Positions 17,047-25,477 of a DNA stretch of 64,000 nt are shown in pieces; positions within the stretch are counted from its first letter, which is position 1, and every line of letters begins with the position of its first letter. Location of the stretch: positions 1,178,001 through 1,242,000 of the forward strand of contig JAIXUN010000002.1 of assembly GCA_027483535.1 (NCBI GenBank). The letters are read 5' to 3'. Both the position numbers and the translations under genes were made by a program. Source of the stretch: a bacterium. Its GTDB lineage: Bacteria > Armatimonadota > Fimbriimonadia > Fimbriimonadales > Fimbriimonadaceae. The notes beneath the pieces are model-generated. The model worked only from the letters and a program-made list of their open reading frames with translations. It searched no databases and had not been told where the DNA came from.

Positions 17047-17575
17047 GGTCGACTAACTCGATTCCCGCCTGCCGATAAAACTCTCTCCAAACCGTGGCGT
17101 CGTTAAATCCAAGATTTCTCTCCAGCCGATTTAGAGCTCTATGCTCCTCTCGCGTAATCACAACGCCTAGGCAGAATCGGTCCAAGAATGTCCGAATGGC
17201 CTCTTTTGCATTTTGCCCAACAAATTCTGGGTTAGAAACGAGTTTGCTTTTCATGCGGGCTCGCTCGAAAGGATGTTCGAGACAAATTTCATCTATCTGC
17301 GACTCTTCATATGCCTTCAGGGCAGATTGAGACCAAATCTGCTTCTTGGAATACTTCCCACGGACCTCCGAAAATGCCCATAGGGTTCTGTCAATAAGAT
17401 CTTTTATCAAAACTTTTGCATTGTCGAAATCGCTTTCGACGTTAGGACTAACCTTCGAAGTGTTGCTTAACTCGTGATATCTCGAAACGAGGAAAACTAT
17501 CGCGTTGACACATTCGGCTTTCTCATTATCAACCGAACTTGGATTGTTGCGATTTCGTCTGGTTTCTGTACTCAT
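17036..17575 (-). CDS. Hypothetical protein, unrecognised
   Basis: A 179-residue, mostly helical, soluble protein with no family I recognise. Base composition and codon use are visibly more AT-rich than its neighbours. It runs convergently into the thioredoxin-fold gene, sharing 11 bp at the 3' ends. A short Asn/Arg-rich N-terminus precedes helices such as ECVNAIVFLVSRYHEL. It may be a recently acquired gene. The ATG near 17575 is the only reasonable start. Confidence 0.6.
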   Translation of the reverse strand: MSTETRRNRNNPSSVDNEKAECVNAIVFLVSRYHELSNTSKVSPNVESDFDNAKVLIKDLIDRTLWAFSEVRGKYSKKQIWSQSALKAYEESQIDEICLEHPFERARMKSKLVSNPEFVGQNAKEAIRTFLDRFCLGVVITREEHRALNRLERNLGFNDATVWREFYRQAGIELVDPTE

Positions 17576-17778
17576 TTCTCGATCGTACCACTATCAACGA
17601 TCATCTGCGAAGTCGGGCAAGCATCTTCAAACCTTGGAAAGATATCGAAAGTGTCAATAGCAATCTGTATCGGCTTAACTCTTCCACAACGAGCCGCGCC
17701 CCCACCAAAGGACTGTCATAGCCGAAGTCATCCAACTGAAACCTCTTCTGAGGAGAATACGACCGACTTCTAAAGACC

Positions 17779-18360
17779 ATGGAAACCGCAGCGCATTTTA
17801 GGAAAGATCGGGCAGTCACGCTCACCGAGGTCTTGATCGTAGTAGCCATTTTGGTGATCCTCGCCGCCATCGCCCAACCCCTCATTGGGGCCGCTAAGGA
17901 AGCGGCGTTGATCAGCAAGACGGAAAGCAATCTACGCCAGGTCGCGATGGAGACGAATCTCTACGCGGCAGATCATGACGGAACAGGGAAGTATTGCGAC
18001 AGTTACTGTATGGGTCTCCCTCCAATGCCATCCTTTGAACGGATCAAGAGTCAGGACCTGCTTCGTCCACCGCGAGCGCCCCATCCAATGTCTCCCATGG
18101 CAGGGCAGGTGTACTTCGCCCTGTTTACCGACCCGTATCTTGACGGTCAGGAGTTGAAGTGGCGTGACTATGCGATCAAGTTCGAAGATCGTGCTGTGCT
18201 GTATTGCGATCCTTTTAACAATCCTCCCAACCTTCCGCTTACTGCAGGTGACTTTATCGTCCGCAGAGTCATCGGCATCAACGTAGGCTTATCCCTGGTT
18301 CGCATTCGCGATAAGGGCGGATGGGCAGAACGCTTATGGTGGGCGGAGCATCAAAAGTAG
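17779..18360 (+). CDS. Prepilin-type protein with atypical cleavage site
   Basis: 193 residues. The N-terminus METAAHFRKDRA-VTLTEVLIVVAILVILAAIAQPL has the class III prepilin pattern (Glu at mature position 5, then a hydrophobic helix). It has Val instead of Phe/Met after the presumed cleavage and Ala before it. A helical spine with SKTESNLRQVAMETNLYAADHDG precedes a short soluble domain with four cysteines. It is probably an inner-membrane pseudopilin. ATG 17779 is the only start upstream of the signal. The preceding 200 bp holds no recognisable feature. Confidence 0.75.
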   Translation: METAAHFRKDRAVTLTEVLIVVAILVILAAIAQPLIGAAKEAALISKTESNLRQVAMETNLYAADHDGTGKYCDSYCMGLPPMPSFERIKSQDLLRPPRAPHPMSPMAGQVYFALFTDPYLDGQELKWRDYAIKFEDRAVLYCDPFNNPPNLPLTAGDFIVRRVIGINVGLSLVRIRDKGGWAERLWWAEHQK

Positions 18361-18429
18361 AGATGAGTTAGATGCCCACTGAGTCGCCATTTAAACCGGT
18401 TCTTGGTTCGGTTGAAAGGTAGAGAAGCT

Positions 18430-19005
18430 ATGGAACAGCGTCGAAAAATCCTCTTGGCAACCTTTCTTACCGTTGGAGCGGTTGTATCGGTGGTCTTCCT
18501 GTTGTTGCCACCAAAATCGCTCGTTCAGTCCTCGCGCGATTTCATGCAAGCGGGCACTTCCGGCGATGTGCGCGCCATCGTAGCTTCGGTCTCCGAAGAT
18601 GACTTAGAGGCTTGCCGACTCACGCGCGAGCAATGGACCAAGATTGCAGGTCAGGTGATCGTTCCCGTTACCACACAGTGGCGCGCGGAAAAACTGGTTC
18701 TGGAATCCTTGTACAACCAAAAAACAATGGGACTCGCCTACTATCAGATGGAGAACGGTGCGGGCAAGCAAGTGCAACTAGGTATGCCCGCTTTCGCGAC
18801 GGGAGAGCGTCCCATCACCACCGTTTCCTATTGGTTAGCGGCAGCTTTCATCCTGGAGGGTGCGGCCCGATCGAAGCCGGACACTTCGCCTCGACCGGAT
18901 TTGGTCTATCGAAAGGCGGGCTACCAGGCACTGCGAACGAAGCTCAAAGAGCTCGGGTTCACGGGCTACATGGAACTCGATGGGAAGTTTGTTGAGGCTC
19001 CCTGA
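18430..19005 (+). CDS. Hypothetical membrane-anchored protein
   Basis: A 191-residue protein beginning at ATG 18430 after AGAGAAG. One N-terminal membrane helix (ILLATFLTVGAVVSVVFLLL) is followed by a soluble domain with no recognised family. An upstream in-frame start at 18403 adds nine unneeded residues. It lies 69 bp downstream of the atypical pseudopilin in the same direction and may be its partner. Confidence 0.6.
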   Translation: MEQRRKILLATFLTVGAVVSVVFLLLPPKSLVQSSRDFMQAGTSGDVRAIVASVSEDDLEACRLTREQWTKIAGQVIVPVTTQWRAEKLVLESLYNQKTMGLAYYQMENGAGKQVQLGMPAFATGERPITTVSYWLAAAFILEGAARSKPDTSPRPDLVYRKAGYQALRTKLKELGFTGYMELDGKFVEAP

Positions 19006-19040
19006 ACCTATTGAACTCGGCAGGTATGCCGTGGAGATAG

Positions 19041-19805
19041 TCACTCCTGGCTCCATTTCCGAAGCTTCAGTAGGTCATCCGCATTGAACAAATCCACTCC
19101 GGCCGACTTCTGCACCGACCAGATGGCGGGAAGATCGGGTGTGCCCCAGAATCGCAACAGCCGACCCTGATCGTGCACCCTCTTCGCCAATGCATTTAGC
19201 TTCGCGGTGTTCTCCACGCTAAATTCGCCGCTTCCTAGCCACTTAAAGTTGCTGAGCCAGGCATCACTCACCCACGGCATCGTCACAGGATCGATGGACG
19301 GTTCGCGGTCGAGATCGGCAGGACGACCGTCGAGCCCGGCGTAGCTTCCTCGATCCGCCAGGATCGCATCAACGGGCCTGTCGCCACTGATGACGAACCG
19401 GACCTTCGTCTTCGGGCTATTGAGAACGTAAAACTCGGACAGTTCTTTTTTGAACTGCTCGTAGCAAGCGGCCCCGTTTGTTTTGATGTCTATGAGCACC
19501 CAGAACGTGCCGGAGTAGCCGGGATAGGCTCCACCGCCAGAGTTTGCCACTCGATCGGCGAGTGGTTTGAGATACATGTCCCGTAGGTTGCGCTCTGGCT
19601 TCACATCCTTCAGATCGTGCGCCACCAGCAATCGACCACCGACCAGAAAAACGTCGGCTTCCACGCTCACCATGCCCGCATCCAGGGCGTCCAACAATGG
19701 GCGCGATCGGTTGTAATCGTTGTGCGAATGCCCGCCCCTCACCACCATCGAGGGCGTCTGCGTGGGGGTAAGAATTGCCAAACCAAGTGCGACAAGCGAC
19801 ATCAA
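19041..19805 (-). CDS. Glycerophosphodiester phosphodiesterase / PI-PLC-like (AIM6-type) protein
   Basis: 254 residues with a signal peptide (VALGLAILTPTQT) and a TIM-barrel phosphodiesterase layout. It has GGHSHNDYNRSRPLLDALDAG with the first catalytic histidine, VSVEADVFL and LLVAHDLKDV with acidic and second histidine positions, and RFWGTPD near the end. This matches secreted members of the PLC-like/GDPD superfamily related to AIM6. It probably cleaves phosphodiesters in the periplasm or outside. The start may be the first or second Met. Confidence 0.8.
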   Translation of the reverse strand: MMSLVALGLAILTPTQTPSMVVRGGHSHNDYNRSRPLLDALDAGMVSVEADVFLVGGRLLVAHDLKDVKPERNLRDMYLKPLADRVANSGGGAYPGYSGTFWVLIDIKTNGAACYEQFKKELSEFYVLNSPKTKVRFVISGDRPVDAILADRGSYAGLDGRPADLDREPSIDPVTMPWVSDAWLSNFKWLGSGEFSVENTAKLNALAKRVHDQGRLLRFWGTPDLPAIWSVQKSAGVDLFNADDLLKLRKWSQE

Positions 19806-19846
19806 CCGCAGTGTAAACCGTGAAAGTTAAGAGACTTGACCAAGAG

Positions 19847-21082
19847 TCAAGATTCAGGAGAGTCCAGCTCTTGCCCCTTTGTCTCCGGGGCGATTCGGGT
19901 GGTGAGGAAGCCGAGGATCGCCAGAATTCCGGCGAACCACAGGATCTGCCCGACCCCGTAGGCTTGAATCCTCGCGCCCAGGAAGGAGGGCACGGGAATG
20001 GAAAATACTCGACCGACGTTGTACGCCATTCCCGCTCCCGTTGCTCGAACCGCTTGCGGAAATAGCTCGGGGAAGTAGAGCCCAAATCCGGCGCTCATTC
20101 CGATGGTAAAGAAGGAGACGAGCGGCAAAACCAGATACAGCGAGGCGAGAGAAGTGGCGGTGAACTTCACTACTACCAGCACCAAGGGAACCGCCGCAAA
20201 GAAAAGCCCAAAGGCGTTTCTTCGACCGATGCGTTCGCACAACTGAGGGAAGAGAAGCACCCCTGCCAGGGTGCCAATGTGCAAGATCATGGTCGCGTTG
20301 CTTACTTGAGCCCGCACCGCAGTGGCCTCGGCTCCCGGCATGAGGTCTTTGACGATGTTGGGGAGCCAGAAGGGGAAGAGTCCGGCGATGGTGATGCCTA
20401 ACAAGCCAAGCGCCATCGCCACGATGGTGTTGCGCCTTAGTTTGGGATCGGTGAAAAGCGATTGGATCGGGGTGGCCTGAGCGGGCACGGTTGAAACCTG
20501 ACCCTCGCCCGCCTTCATGCGAATGAGGAAGCAGATGAGCGCGGGCGCTACGCCCACCACAAACATCCACCGCCAACTGGTCCCGGCAAGGGCGAGATTG
20601 GCAAGGCTGCCAAGAATTGGACCGAATGCGGCCGCGGTTTGAAGGATCGCGGCGGCTTTGGCTCGGAACCCGTTGGGGACCGTCTCGGCAACCAACGCCG
20701 CCCCTGCCGCCCACTCTCCGCCGATCCCGAGCGCGGTGAGGAACCTGGCGATCAGCACCTGATCTGGGGTTTGGCAGAGCGCGGTGAGACCCGTGAATCC
20801 GCAGTACAGCAGGATGGTGAGAATCAGCGTTTGGGTTCGACCCCATCTGTCGGCAAGGATGCCGAAGACGAATCCTCCAAGCGCCCACCCCGCCAGGAAC
20901 CAGCTTTGGATGCGACCCTCAATCGGGGCGAAGTCTTTGACGTCCACTCCGGGGAGCATCTCCGTGAGCATCGCGGTTTTTGTGAACGCGAAGAGGCTCG
21001 CGTCCATGACGTCGAACACCCACCCCAGCCATGCGACCAGCAGCACGAGCTTTTGATGCTTGGTGAGATCGCGCAATCGCAT
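19847..21082 (-). CDS. MFS transporter, aromatic-acid/sugar-acid symporter-like
   Basis: 411 residues with twelve predicted membrane helices. WLGWVFDVMDASLFAF is in helix 1, the MFS motif GILADRWGRTQTLIL lies between helices 2 and 3, and ARFLTALGIGGEWAAGAALVAETVP is in helices 4-5. The pattern is close to the carboxylate/aromatic acid:H+ symporter and SP branches. Substrate unknown. It is minus strand and upstream of the AIM6-like gene with a 41-bp gap, so the two may be co-transcribed. Confidence 0.85.
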   Translation of the reverse strand: MRLRDLTKHQKLVLLVAWLGWVFDVMDASLFAFTKTAMLTEMLPGVDVKDFAPIEGRIQSWFLAGWALGGFVFGILADRWGRTQTLILTILLYCGFTGLTALCQTPDQVLIARFLTALGIGGEWAAGAALVAETVPNGFRAKAAAILQTAAAFGPILGSLANLALAGTSWRWMFVVGVAPALICFLIRMKAGEGQVSTVPAQATPIQSLFTDPKLRRNTIVAMALGLLGITIAGLFPFWLPNIVKDLMPGAEATAVRAQVSNATMILHIGTLAGVLLFPQLCERIGRRNAFGLFFAAVPLVLVVVKFTATSLASLYLVLPLVSFFTIGMSAGFGLYFPELFPQAVRATGAGMAYNVGRVFSIPVPSFLGARIQAYGVGQILWFAGILAILGFLTTRIAPETKGQELDSPES

Positions 21083-21299
21083 GACGCGCTTATTCTGTCA
21101 CGAGTGTTTGGGATGGGCAAATGCCCGTGTTAGGAGGAACCCCTGGTCTATGATTTTTGTTACCCTCAAATGAGGAAAGCGAACGATTCCGACCCTTTTG
21201 TTAAAAAGAACCCAATTCTCCTGAACGGCAGGGGTTTTCTTTCGTCCCTATTGACGGCGTGTCGCGTGCTGTTGCGGCTATCGAGCCGCTTGGAGCCGG

Positions 21300-22085
21300 A
21301 TGCAGAAACTCTTAGCTCAATATCGCGCAAGGTTGCCGTTCCACTCACAATGTCCTAGGTGTCAGGAGACTTACGCCCAGGGACACGATCGATGCACGCG
21401 CTGCGGGTTTCGGTTGCTCATAGAACCACGTTTATTCAGATCGGCTCGGGTAATAGTCGCTTGGGCATATGTGGTTCCGCCAGCACTGTTTATCTTTTCC
21501 TTAAACTGGGCATTGCTAGCCTTTGCGCTCTACGAATTCAAGAGTCATTACGGAATCAGGTTGTGGGTTAACATGCCTGCAATGGTCGATCTGGCCCTCC
21601 CACCGCTCATCTCGTTGGGCGCCCTTAGTCTCCTTTTGCCAACCTGGTACGCGGTAATCCTTAAGGCCGTAAACACCAAAGTTAGAACGAGAAAGCAAGT
21701 GCAGAATCCGGCTTGCGAATGCTCGATCTGCCGATGTGCGTTCAAAAAGCGAGATAAGTTTTGCACCGTGTGCGGCAACCGATTAAAGGCCCAGCCAAAG
21801 CGTGCTCGGCGAACTCGAAACTTAGCTCTCCTGGTGGCTTTCTTTTGTAGTCTGCCACTATCGGCGATGTTCTTCCCCTGGGTAATTGCCTTCTGTATAC
21901 ACCCTGAAGGTTTCTTAAATCCTGGGGCTCCGCATCGTGAAGTCACAAACCCGTTCTTTGAGGAGTGCCTGTGGTGGCTCTCCGGGGTACTCACGGTCAT
22001 GCTGTTCCAATCGTTCTATTTCTACGCGATCTTTCTTCGAGAGACCGACGAACCTGTCTTGACTCGACCCCTCAAATCCGCCTAA
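21300..22085 (+). CDS. Membrane protein with two zinc ribbons
   Basis: 261 residues. Zinc ribbon 1 is near the N-terminus (CPRCQETYAQGHDRCTRCG) and zinc ribbon 2 in the middle (CSICRCAFKKRDKFCTVCG). Both have the spacing C-x2-C-x10-C-x2-C. Two hydrophobic helices lie between them and two after, so both ribbons are probably on the cytoplasmic side. It lies 67 bp upstream of the radical SAM gene and uses the same ribbon architecture as the array at 24399-27405, so it probably belongs to the same locus. No function is known. Confidence 0.75.
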   Translation: MQKLLAQYRARLPFHSQCPRCQETYAQGHDRCTRCGFRLLIEPRLFRSARVIVAWAYVVPPALFIFSLNWALLAFALYEFKSHYGIRLWVNMPAMVDLALPPLISLGALSLLLPTWYAVILKAVNTKVRTRKQVQNPACECSICRCAFKKRDKFCTVCGNRLKAQPKRARRTRNLALLVAFFCSLPLSAMFFPWVIAFCIHPEGFLNPGAPHREVTNPFFEECLWWLSGVLTVMLFQSFYFYAIFLRETDEPVLTRPLKSA

Positions 22086-22152
22086 CCGAAATGCAACCGG
22101 AACCGACCACCCTTTCGTTCGGTTCCTTTAGAATGTTCCCAACGGCGTCCAA

Positions 22153-23700
22153 ATGTCCTTATCTCCCCGACCCTACACCATAGAAGAGTACACGCGGACG
22201 GTTTGCCCCCTCTGCGCCGCCGAAGCGCCGCTCACCAGTGCTGACGAGACGTTCATCGACGGAATGCTTGTTTCGCACGGAGGCTCCATTTGGATGCGCC
22301 GATGGTGCCCCAAGCACGGGGCGACCGAATCGATCTACGAAGAGGACGCCGACCTTTGGCGAAGTCGAAACGGATGGCAAACGCCGACTTTGGAGATCAT
22401 TCCAGATCGACCGAACGGTGCCAGAAGCTTCCCGGCGGGATACCGCGAGGGACTGCCCGCCTCGCACGGACAGCACACCTGCATCCTGCTCCTCAACGTC
22501 ACTGAGAACTGCAACTACAGTTGCCCCACCTGCTACGCCACCGCGTTGCCGCCGGGCGCAGAGCAGGTGACCTACCCAACTCGGGAGGAGGTGCTGCATA
22601 CGCTGGACACCATGATTGCACGAGAGAAGGGAAGAGTGAACGTGGTGATGATCTCCGGCGGGGAACCGACCGTCCGCAAGGATATCGAGAGTCTGCTGGA
22701 AGATATCTTCACCCGCTCGATTACCCGGGTGATGTTGAACACCAACGGTCGACGCCTTGCAAAAGACGACCGTTTCTTAGACTTCCTCAAGAAACATCGA
22801 GACAAGGTAGAGGTGTATCTCCAGTTCGATGGCGTGACTGCCGAGCCGTACAAGACCCTTCGGGGGGAAGACGTTCTGGAGGAAAAACTCACCGTCCTGA
22901 ATCGACTATCTGGGGCGGGCATTTTCACAACCCTGGTGGTGACCGTTGCAGAAGGGGTGAACGAGGATCAACTCGGGGAGATCGCCAAACTCGGAATGGA
23001 CACCCCTTACTGCGCGGGTCTCGCCCTTCAGCCGGTTTTCGGATCGGGGCGCAACAGTGGCGTGAACGGACAAACGCGAATTACTCCCACGGGCGTCGTT
23101 CGCCGACTGGAACAGCAACTTTCAGATCGATTCGCCGCGGCGGATTTCATCCCGCTTCCGTGTTCTCATAAAGACTGCTGCGACATCGGCTACTTCATTC
23201 GCACCGACTCCGGATGGCGGTCTTTGGTGCAACTCATTGGTCGAGACGAACTGAAGAATTGGATCCATTTGGTTTCGAACACGATCTCGTTCGAAAATGC
23301 GGGTGACGCCGTGAAGTCGTTGGTGAAACAGGGCACGCTCCAAAGAGTGTTCTCTGAACAGCAACGCTCCAGCGCGATCGCTCTTGCCAAAGACCTGCTC
23401 ACCATGTGCGAGTGCGTGCCTGGAGTCACCGAATTTCTGCTGCCGAAGCAACGCGCGGCAAGAATCGAGGAACTCGCTAAACGCACTTTTCGGGTGACGG
23501 TGAAGATGTTCATGGACGCCCACACCTTTCACGAGGCGCGGATTCGGCAATGTTGTGTGCACGTGGGGACCTTCGAGGAAGACCCTAGAAGGCACTCCTT
23601 CTGCTGGCGATGGATGTTCAGCGACGCCACCGATTTTCCGGGCTCAGCGAATGCGGCAAGATTCGCTGCGAAGGGAACGCCGCTTAAGGTGGTGCCATAG
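22153..23700 (+). CDS. Radical SAM enzyme of the MJ0619/Tes type
   Basis: 515 residues. The N-terminal Cys pairs TVCPLCAAE (Cys18, Cys21) and RRWCPKHG (Cys52) form a rubredoxin-like knuckle. QHTCILLLNVTENCNYSCPTCYA then carries the radical SAM cluster cysteines 120, 124 and 127, followed by MISGGEPT (168-173) for SAM binding. Extra cysteines in CSHKDCCD, MCECVPG and RQCCVHVGTF suggest auxiliary Fe-S clusters. This arrangement is that of COG1964 proteins, which include archaeal tetraether synthase Tes and bacterial enzymes proposed to join lipid tails. Here it probably acts on membrane lipids; that is inference. Three bp separate it from the Lgt-like gene. Confidence 0.85.
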   Translation: MSLSPRPYTIEEYTRTVCPLCAAEAPLTSADETFIDGMLVSHGGSIWMRRWCPKHGATESIYEEDADLWRSRNGWQTPTLEIIPDRPNGARSFPAGYREGLPASHGQHTCILLLNVTENCNYSCPTCYATALPPGAEQVTYPTREEVLHTLDTMIAREKGRVNVVMISGGEPTVRKDIESLLEDIFTRSITRVMLNTNGRRLAKDDRFLDFLKKHRDKVEVYLQFDGVTAEPYKTLRGEDVLEEKLTVLNRLSGAGIFTTLVVTVAEGVNEDQLGEIAKLGMDTPYCAGLALQPVFGSGRNSGVNGQTRITPTGVVRRLEQQLSDRFAAADFIPLPCSHKDCCDIGYFIRTDSGWRSLVQLIGRDELKNWIHLVSNTISFENAGDAVKSLVKQGTLQRVFSEQQRSSAIALAKDLLTMCECVPGVTEFLLPKQRAARIEELAKRTFRVTVKMFMDAHTFHEARIRQCCVHVGTFEEDPRRHSFCWRWMFSDATDFPGSANAARFAAKGTPLKVVP

Positions 23701-23703
23701 ACC

Positions 23704-24402
23704 ATGTCCGGCGGAGCCCTTTTAACGGCTGGGGAAGCGTTCACGGCACTGGGCTATTTGGTGGGGGCGCTGGTTTTCTACATCGCTGCCAAAGAGCGCA
23801 AACTCGCCACCGACGGGATGCAGACGCTTGCTTTGGTCGGCTTTGCGGCGGGGATTCTTGGGGCGAAGGTCACCCAATATGTCTTTTCGGGCGGGGAAGG
23901 CGGAAGTCTCCTTGCTAGTGGTCGGGCTCTGCTTGGAGGCGTGGTTTTCGGGTGGCTCGGCGTTGAGATCGCCAAACGCCGGATGGGAATTCGTCGATCC
24001 ACCGGAGACCTTTTCGCTTTGGCGCTTCCGGCCGGAGAGGCGGTGGGTCGAATTGGATGCTTCCTCAATCCGTGCTGCATCGGCACCAAATGCGATCTCC
24101 CCTGGGCGGTGAATCAGGTTGGTGAGCTTCGGCATCCGGTGCAGCTCTATTCGGCGGCAGTGTCGGCCGTGTTGTTCGCTTTTCTGTGGATCAGGCGGAA
24201 GTCGTTTCCGCAAGAAGGCGACCTTTTTCGGCTATACCTGGTGCTTTTCGGCCTCTCGCGGTTTGGGTTGGAATTCTTGCGAGACGGCAAGCCCGTCTGG
24301 CTTGGGCTCTCAATGATGCAGTTGTTCTGTCTGGAACTGGTCGTCAGCGCGGTGATCTGGCAGATGGTGCGGAATCGGCGACTGCGACAGGAGGCGGTGT
24401 GA
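23704..24402 (+). CDS. Prolipoprotein diacylglyceryl transferase-like protein
   Basis: 232 residues with about seven membrane helices. Lgt hallmarks are present: GRIGCFLNPCC matches the Lgt signature GRxGNFxN with substitutions, RHPVQLYSA matches the RHPxQLYE region, and LSRFGLEFLRDG matches the C-terminal arginine motif. The altered signature and short length suggest a paralogue of true Lgt that may handle a different diacylglyceryl donor or acceptor. It follows the radical SAM gene by 3 bp and overlaps the first zinc-ribbon gene (GTGA), so all three are probably translated from one mRNA. Confidence 0.82.
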   Translation: MSGGALLTAGEAFTALGYLVGALVFYIAAKERKLATDGMQTLALVGFAAGILGAKVTQYVFSGGEGGSLLASGRALLGGVVFGWLGVEIAKRRMGIRRSTGDLFALALPAGEAVGRIGCFLNPCCIGTKCDLPWAVNQVGELRHPVQLYSAAVSAVLFAFLWIRRKSFPQEGDLFRLYLVLFGLSRFGLEFLRDGKPVWLGLSMMQLFCLELVVSAVIWQMVRNRRLRQEAV

Positions 24403-24668
24403 CGCGGTGTCCAAAATGTGGATGCGAGGAAGATTACAAGAGATCGACGTGCCCGAAATGTGGCTACATCCCACGACTCGGCAACATTTCCTCTCTCTGG
24501 AACTCGTGGATCCTCCTATGGATTTCATTTCCCGTAAGTGCTCTGATTGCATTCATTTATTGTTACATCGCGAATATTGATCTTCTTTGGGTGTTGGTTG
24601 TGCCATCTCTAATTGGTTTTTGCATACTACGACTCCGGTCGGTGGTTGGACATCGCGAGGTTGAGTGA
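24399..24668 (+). CDS. Zinc-ribbon small membrane protein, array member 1
   Basis: 89 residues starting at GTG 24399, overlapping the Lgt-like stop (GTGA). Ribbon CPKCGCEEDYKRSTCPKCG has cysteines at residues 4, 7, 18 and 21. Two hydrophobic helices follow (SWILLWISFPVSALIAFIY and LLWVLVVPSLIGFCIL), and then a short basic tail. The start is fixed by the ribbon and the overlap; the frame upstream to 24186 lies inside the Lgt-like gene. Function unknown. Confidence 0.8.
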   Translation: MTRCPKCGCEEDYKRSTCPKCGYIPRLGNISSLWNSWILLWISFPVSALIAFIYCYIANIDLLWVLVVPSLIGFCILRLRSVVGHREVE

Positions 24669-24740
24669 TGAATAGTAGGGTGAAGGCTATAGGACGTCGT
24701 GGTCTGGAAAGAATGCGACTACTCCGTGGAGGGAAGAAAA

Positions 24741-25112
24741 GTGAGCCGAGGTAGGTGCCCTAACTGTGGATTCTCTGAGTATAACGCCCGCTCAGTTTGT
24801 CCTAACTGCGGCTATACCGACACCCAAGAGAATACTCGCACCCCCCTTTGGCTTCGACTGGGAGTTGGTCTCATCACTTTCCTCATGGGTGCGTTTGGTT
24901 CGTGCGTGATTTCTCTAGCATTTGCAAATATGATTGGGAAATTCTTCATGCCCGTCATGGTTCTGGGCGGTGTGGCGATCGCCATAGTTGTAGATTTCGT
25001 TCTAGTTAATCTCCGAACGTACAAACCGGTTTTGCCGGATAACGACATCCGATTGGCTCCGCCGGAAGATCGAAATCAACGCGCTCCTAAACGGGAAGGA
25101 GCGGACGAGTGA
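24741..25112 (+). CDS. Zinc-ribbon small membrane protein, array member 2
   Basis: 123 residues from GTG 24741, preceded by GGAGGG at good spacing. Ribbon CPNCGFSEYNARSVCPNCG, then two helices (LGVGLITFLMGAFGSCVISL and FMPVMVLGGVAIAIVVDFVL), then a cytoplasmic tail ending VLPDNDIRLAPPEDR plus charged residues. The tail is nearly identical in DNA to that of the next member, showing a recent duplication. The stop overlaps the next start by 4 bp. Confidence 0.82.
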   Translation: MSRGRCPNCGFSEYNARSVCPNCGYTDTQENTRTPLWLRLGVGLITFLMGAFGSCVISLAFANMIGKFFMPVMVLGGVAIAIVVDFVLVNLRTYKPVLPDNDIRLAPPEDRNQRAPKREGADE

Positions 25113-25477
25113 GCCGGGAGAAGTGTCCAAACTGCGGCTACAACGGTCCCTACAAGCGCGCAGTGTGTCCTAACTGCGGCTTTGGTTCCAGCCAAGACCT
25201 CTACAAACTCCCTCTTTGGCTCAGGTTGATCTTAGGAACCTTTATGTTCGGAATCGGTGCCTTTGGAACTTGCCTGGCGTGCATCCCGTTCGTCTCTAAT
25301 TTGGGACCATTTTTCTTGCCCGGTATCGTTATAGGCGGAGGTTTGATTGCATATGGGGCCGACCGTACATTGTTTCTTTTTCGTCCGCCAAAGCGTGTCC
25401 TTCCGGATAACGATATCCGATTGGCTCCGCCGGAGGACCGACGAGACAGTGACTCTAATGCAAAGGGAGACAAATGA
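25109..25477 (+). CDS. Zinc-ribbon small membrane protein, array member 3
   Basis: 122 residues, GTG start coupled to member 2 by GTGA. Ribbon CPNCGYNGPYKRAVCPNCG, helices LRLILGTFMFGIGAFGTCLA and FFLPGIVIGGGLIAYGA, and tail VLPDNDIRLAPPEDRR shared with member 2. Both end in acidic and basic residues. It is the closest paralogue of member 2. The next start overlaps by 4 bp (ATGA). Confidence 0.82.
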   Translation: MSREKCPNCGYNGPYKRAVCPNCGFGSSQDLYKLPLWLRLILGTFMFGIGAFGTCLACIPFVSNLGPFFLPGIVIGGGLIAYGADRTLFLFRPPKRVLPDNDIRLAPPEDRRDSDSNAKGDK

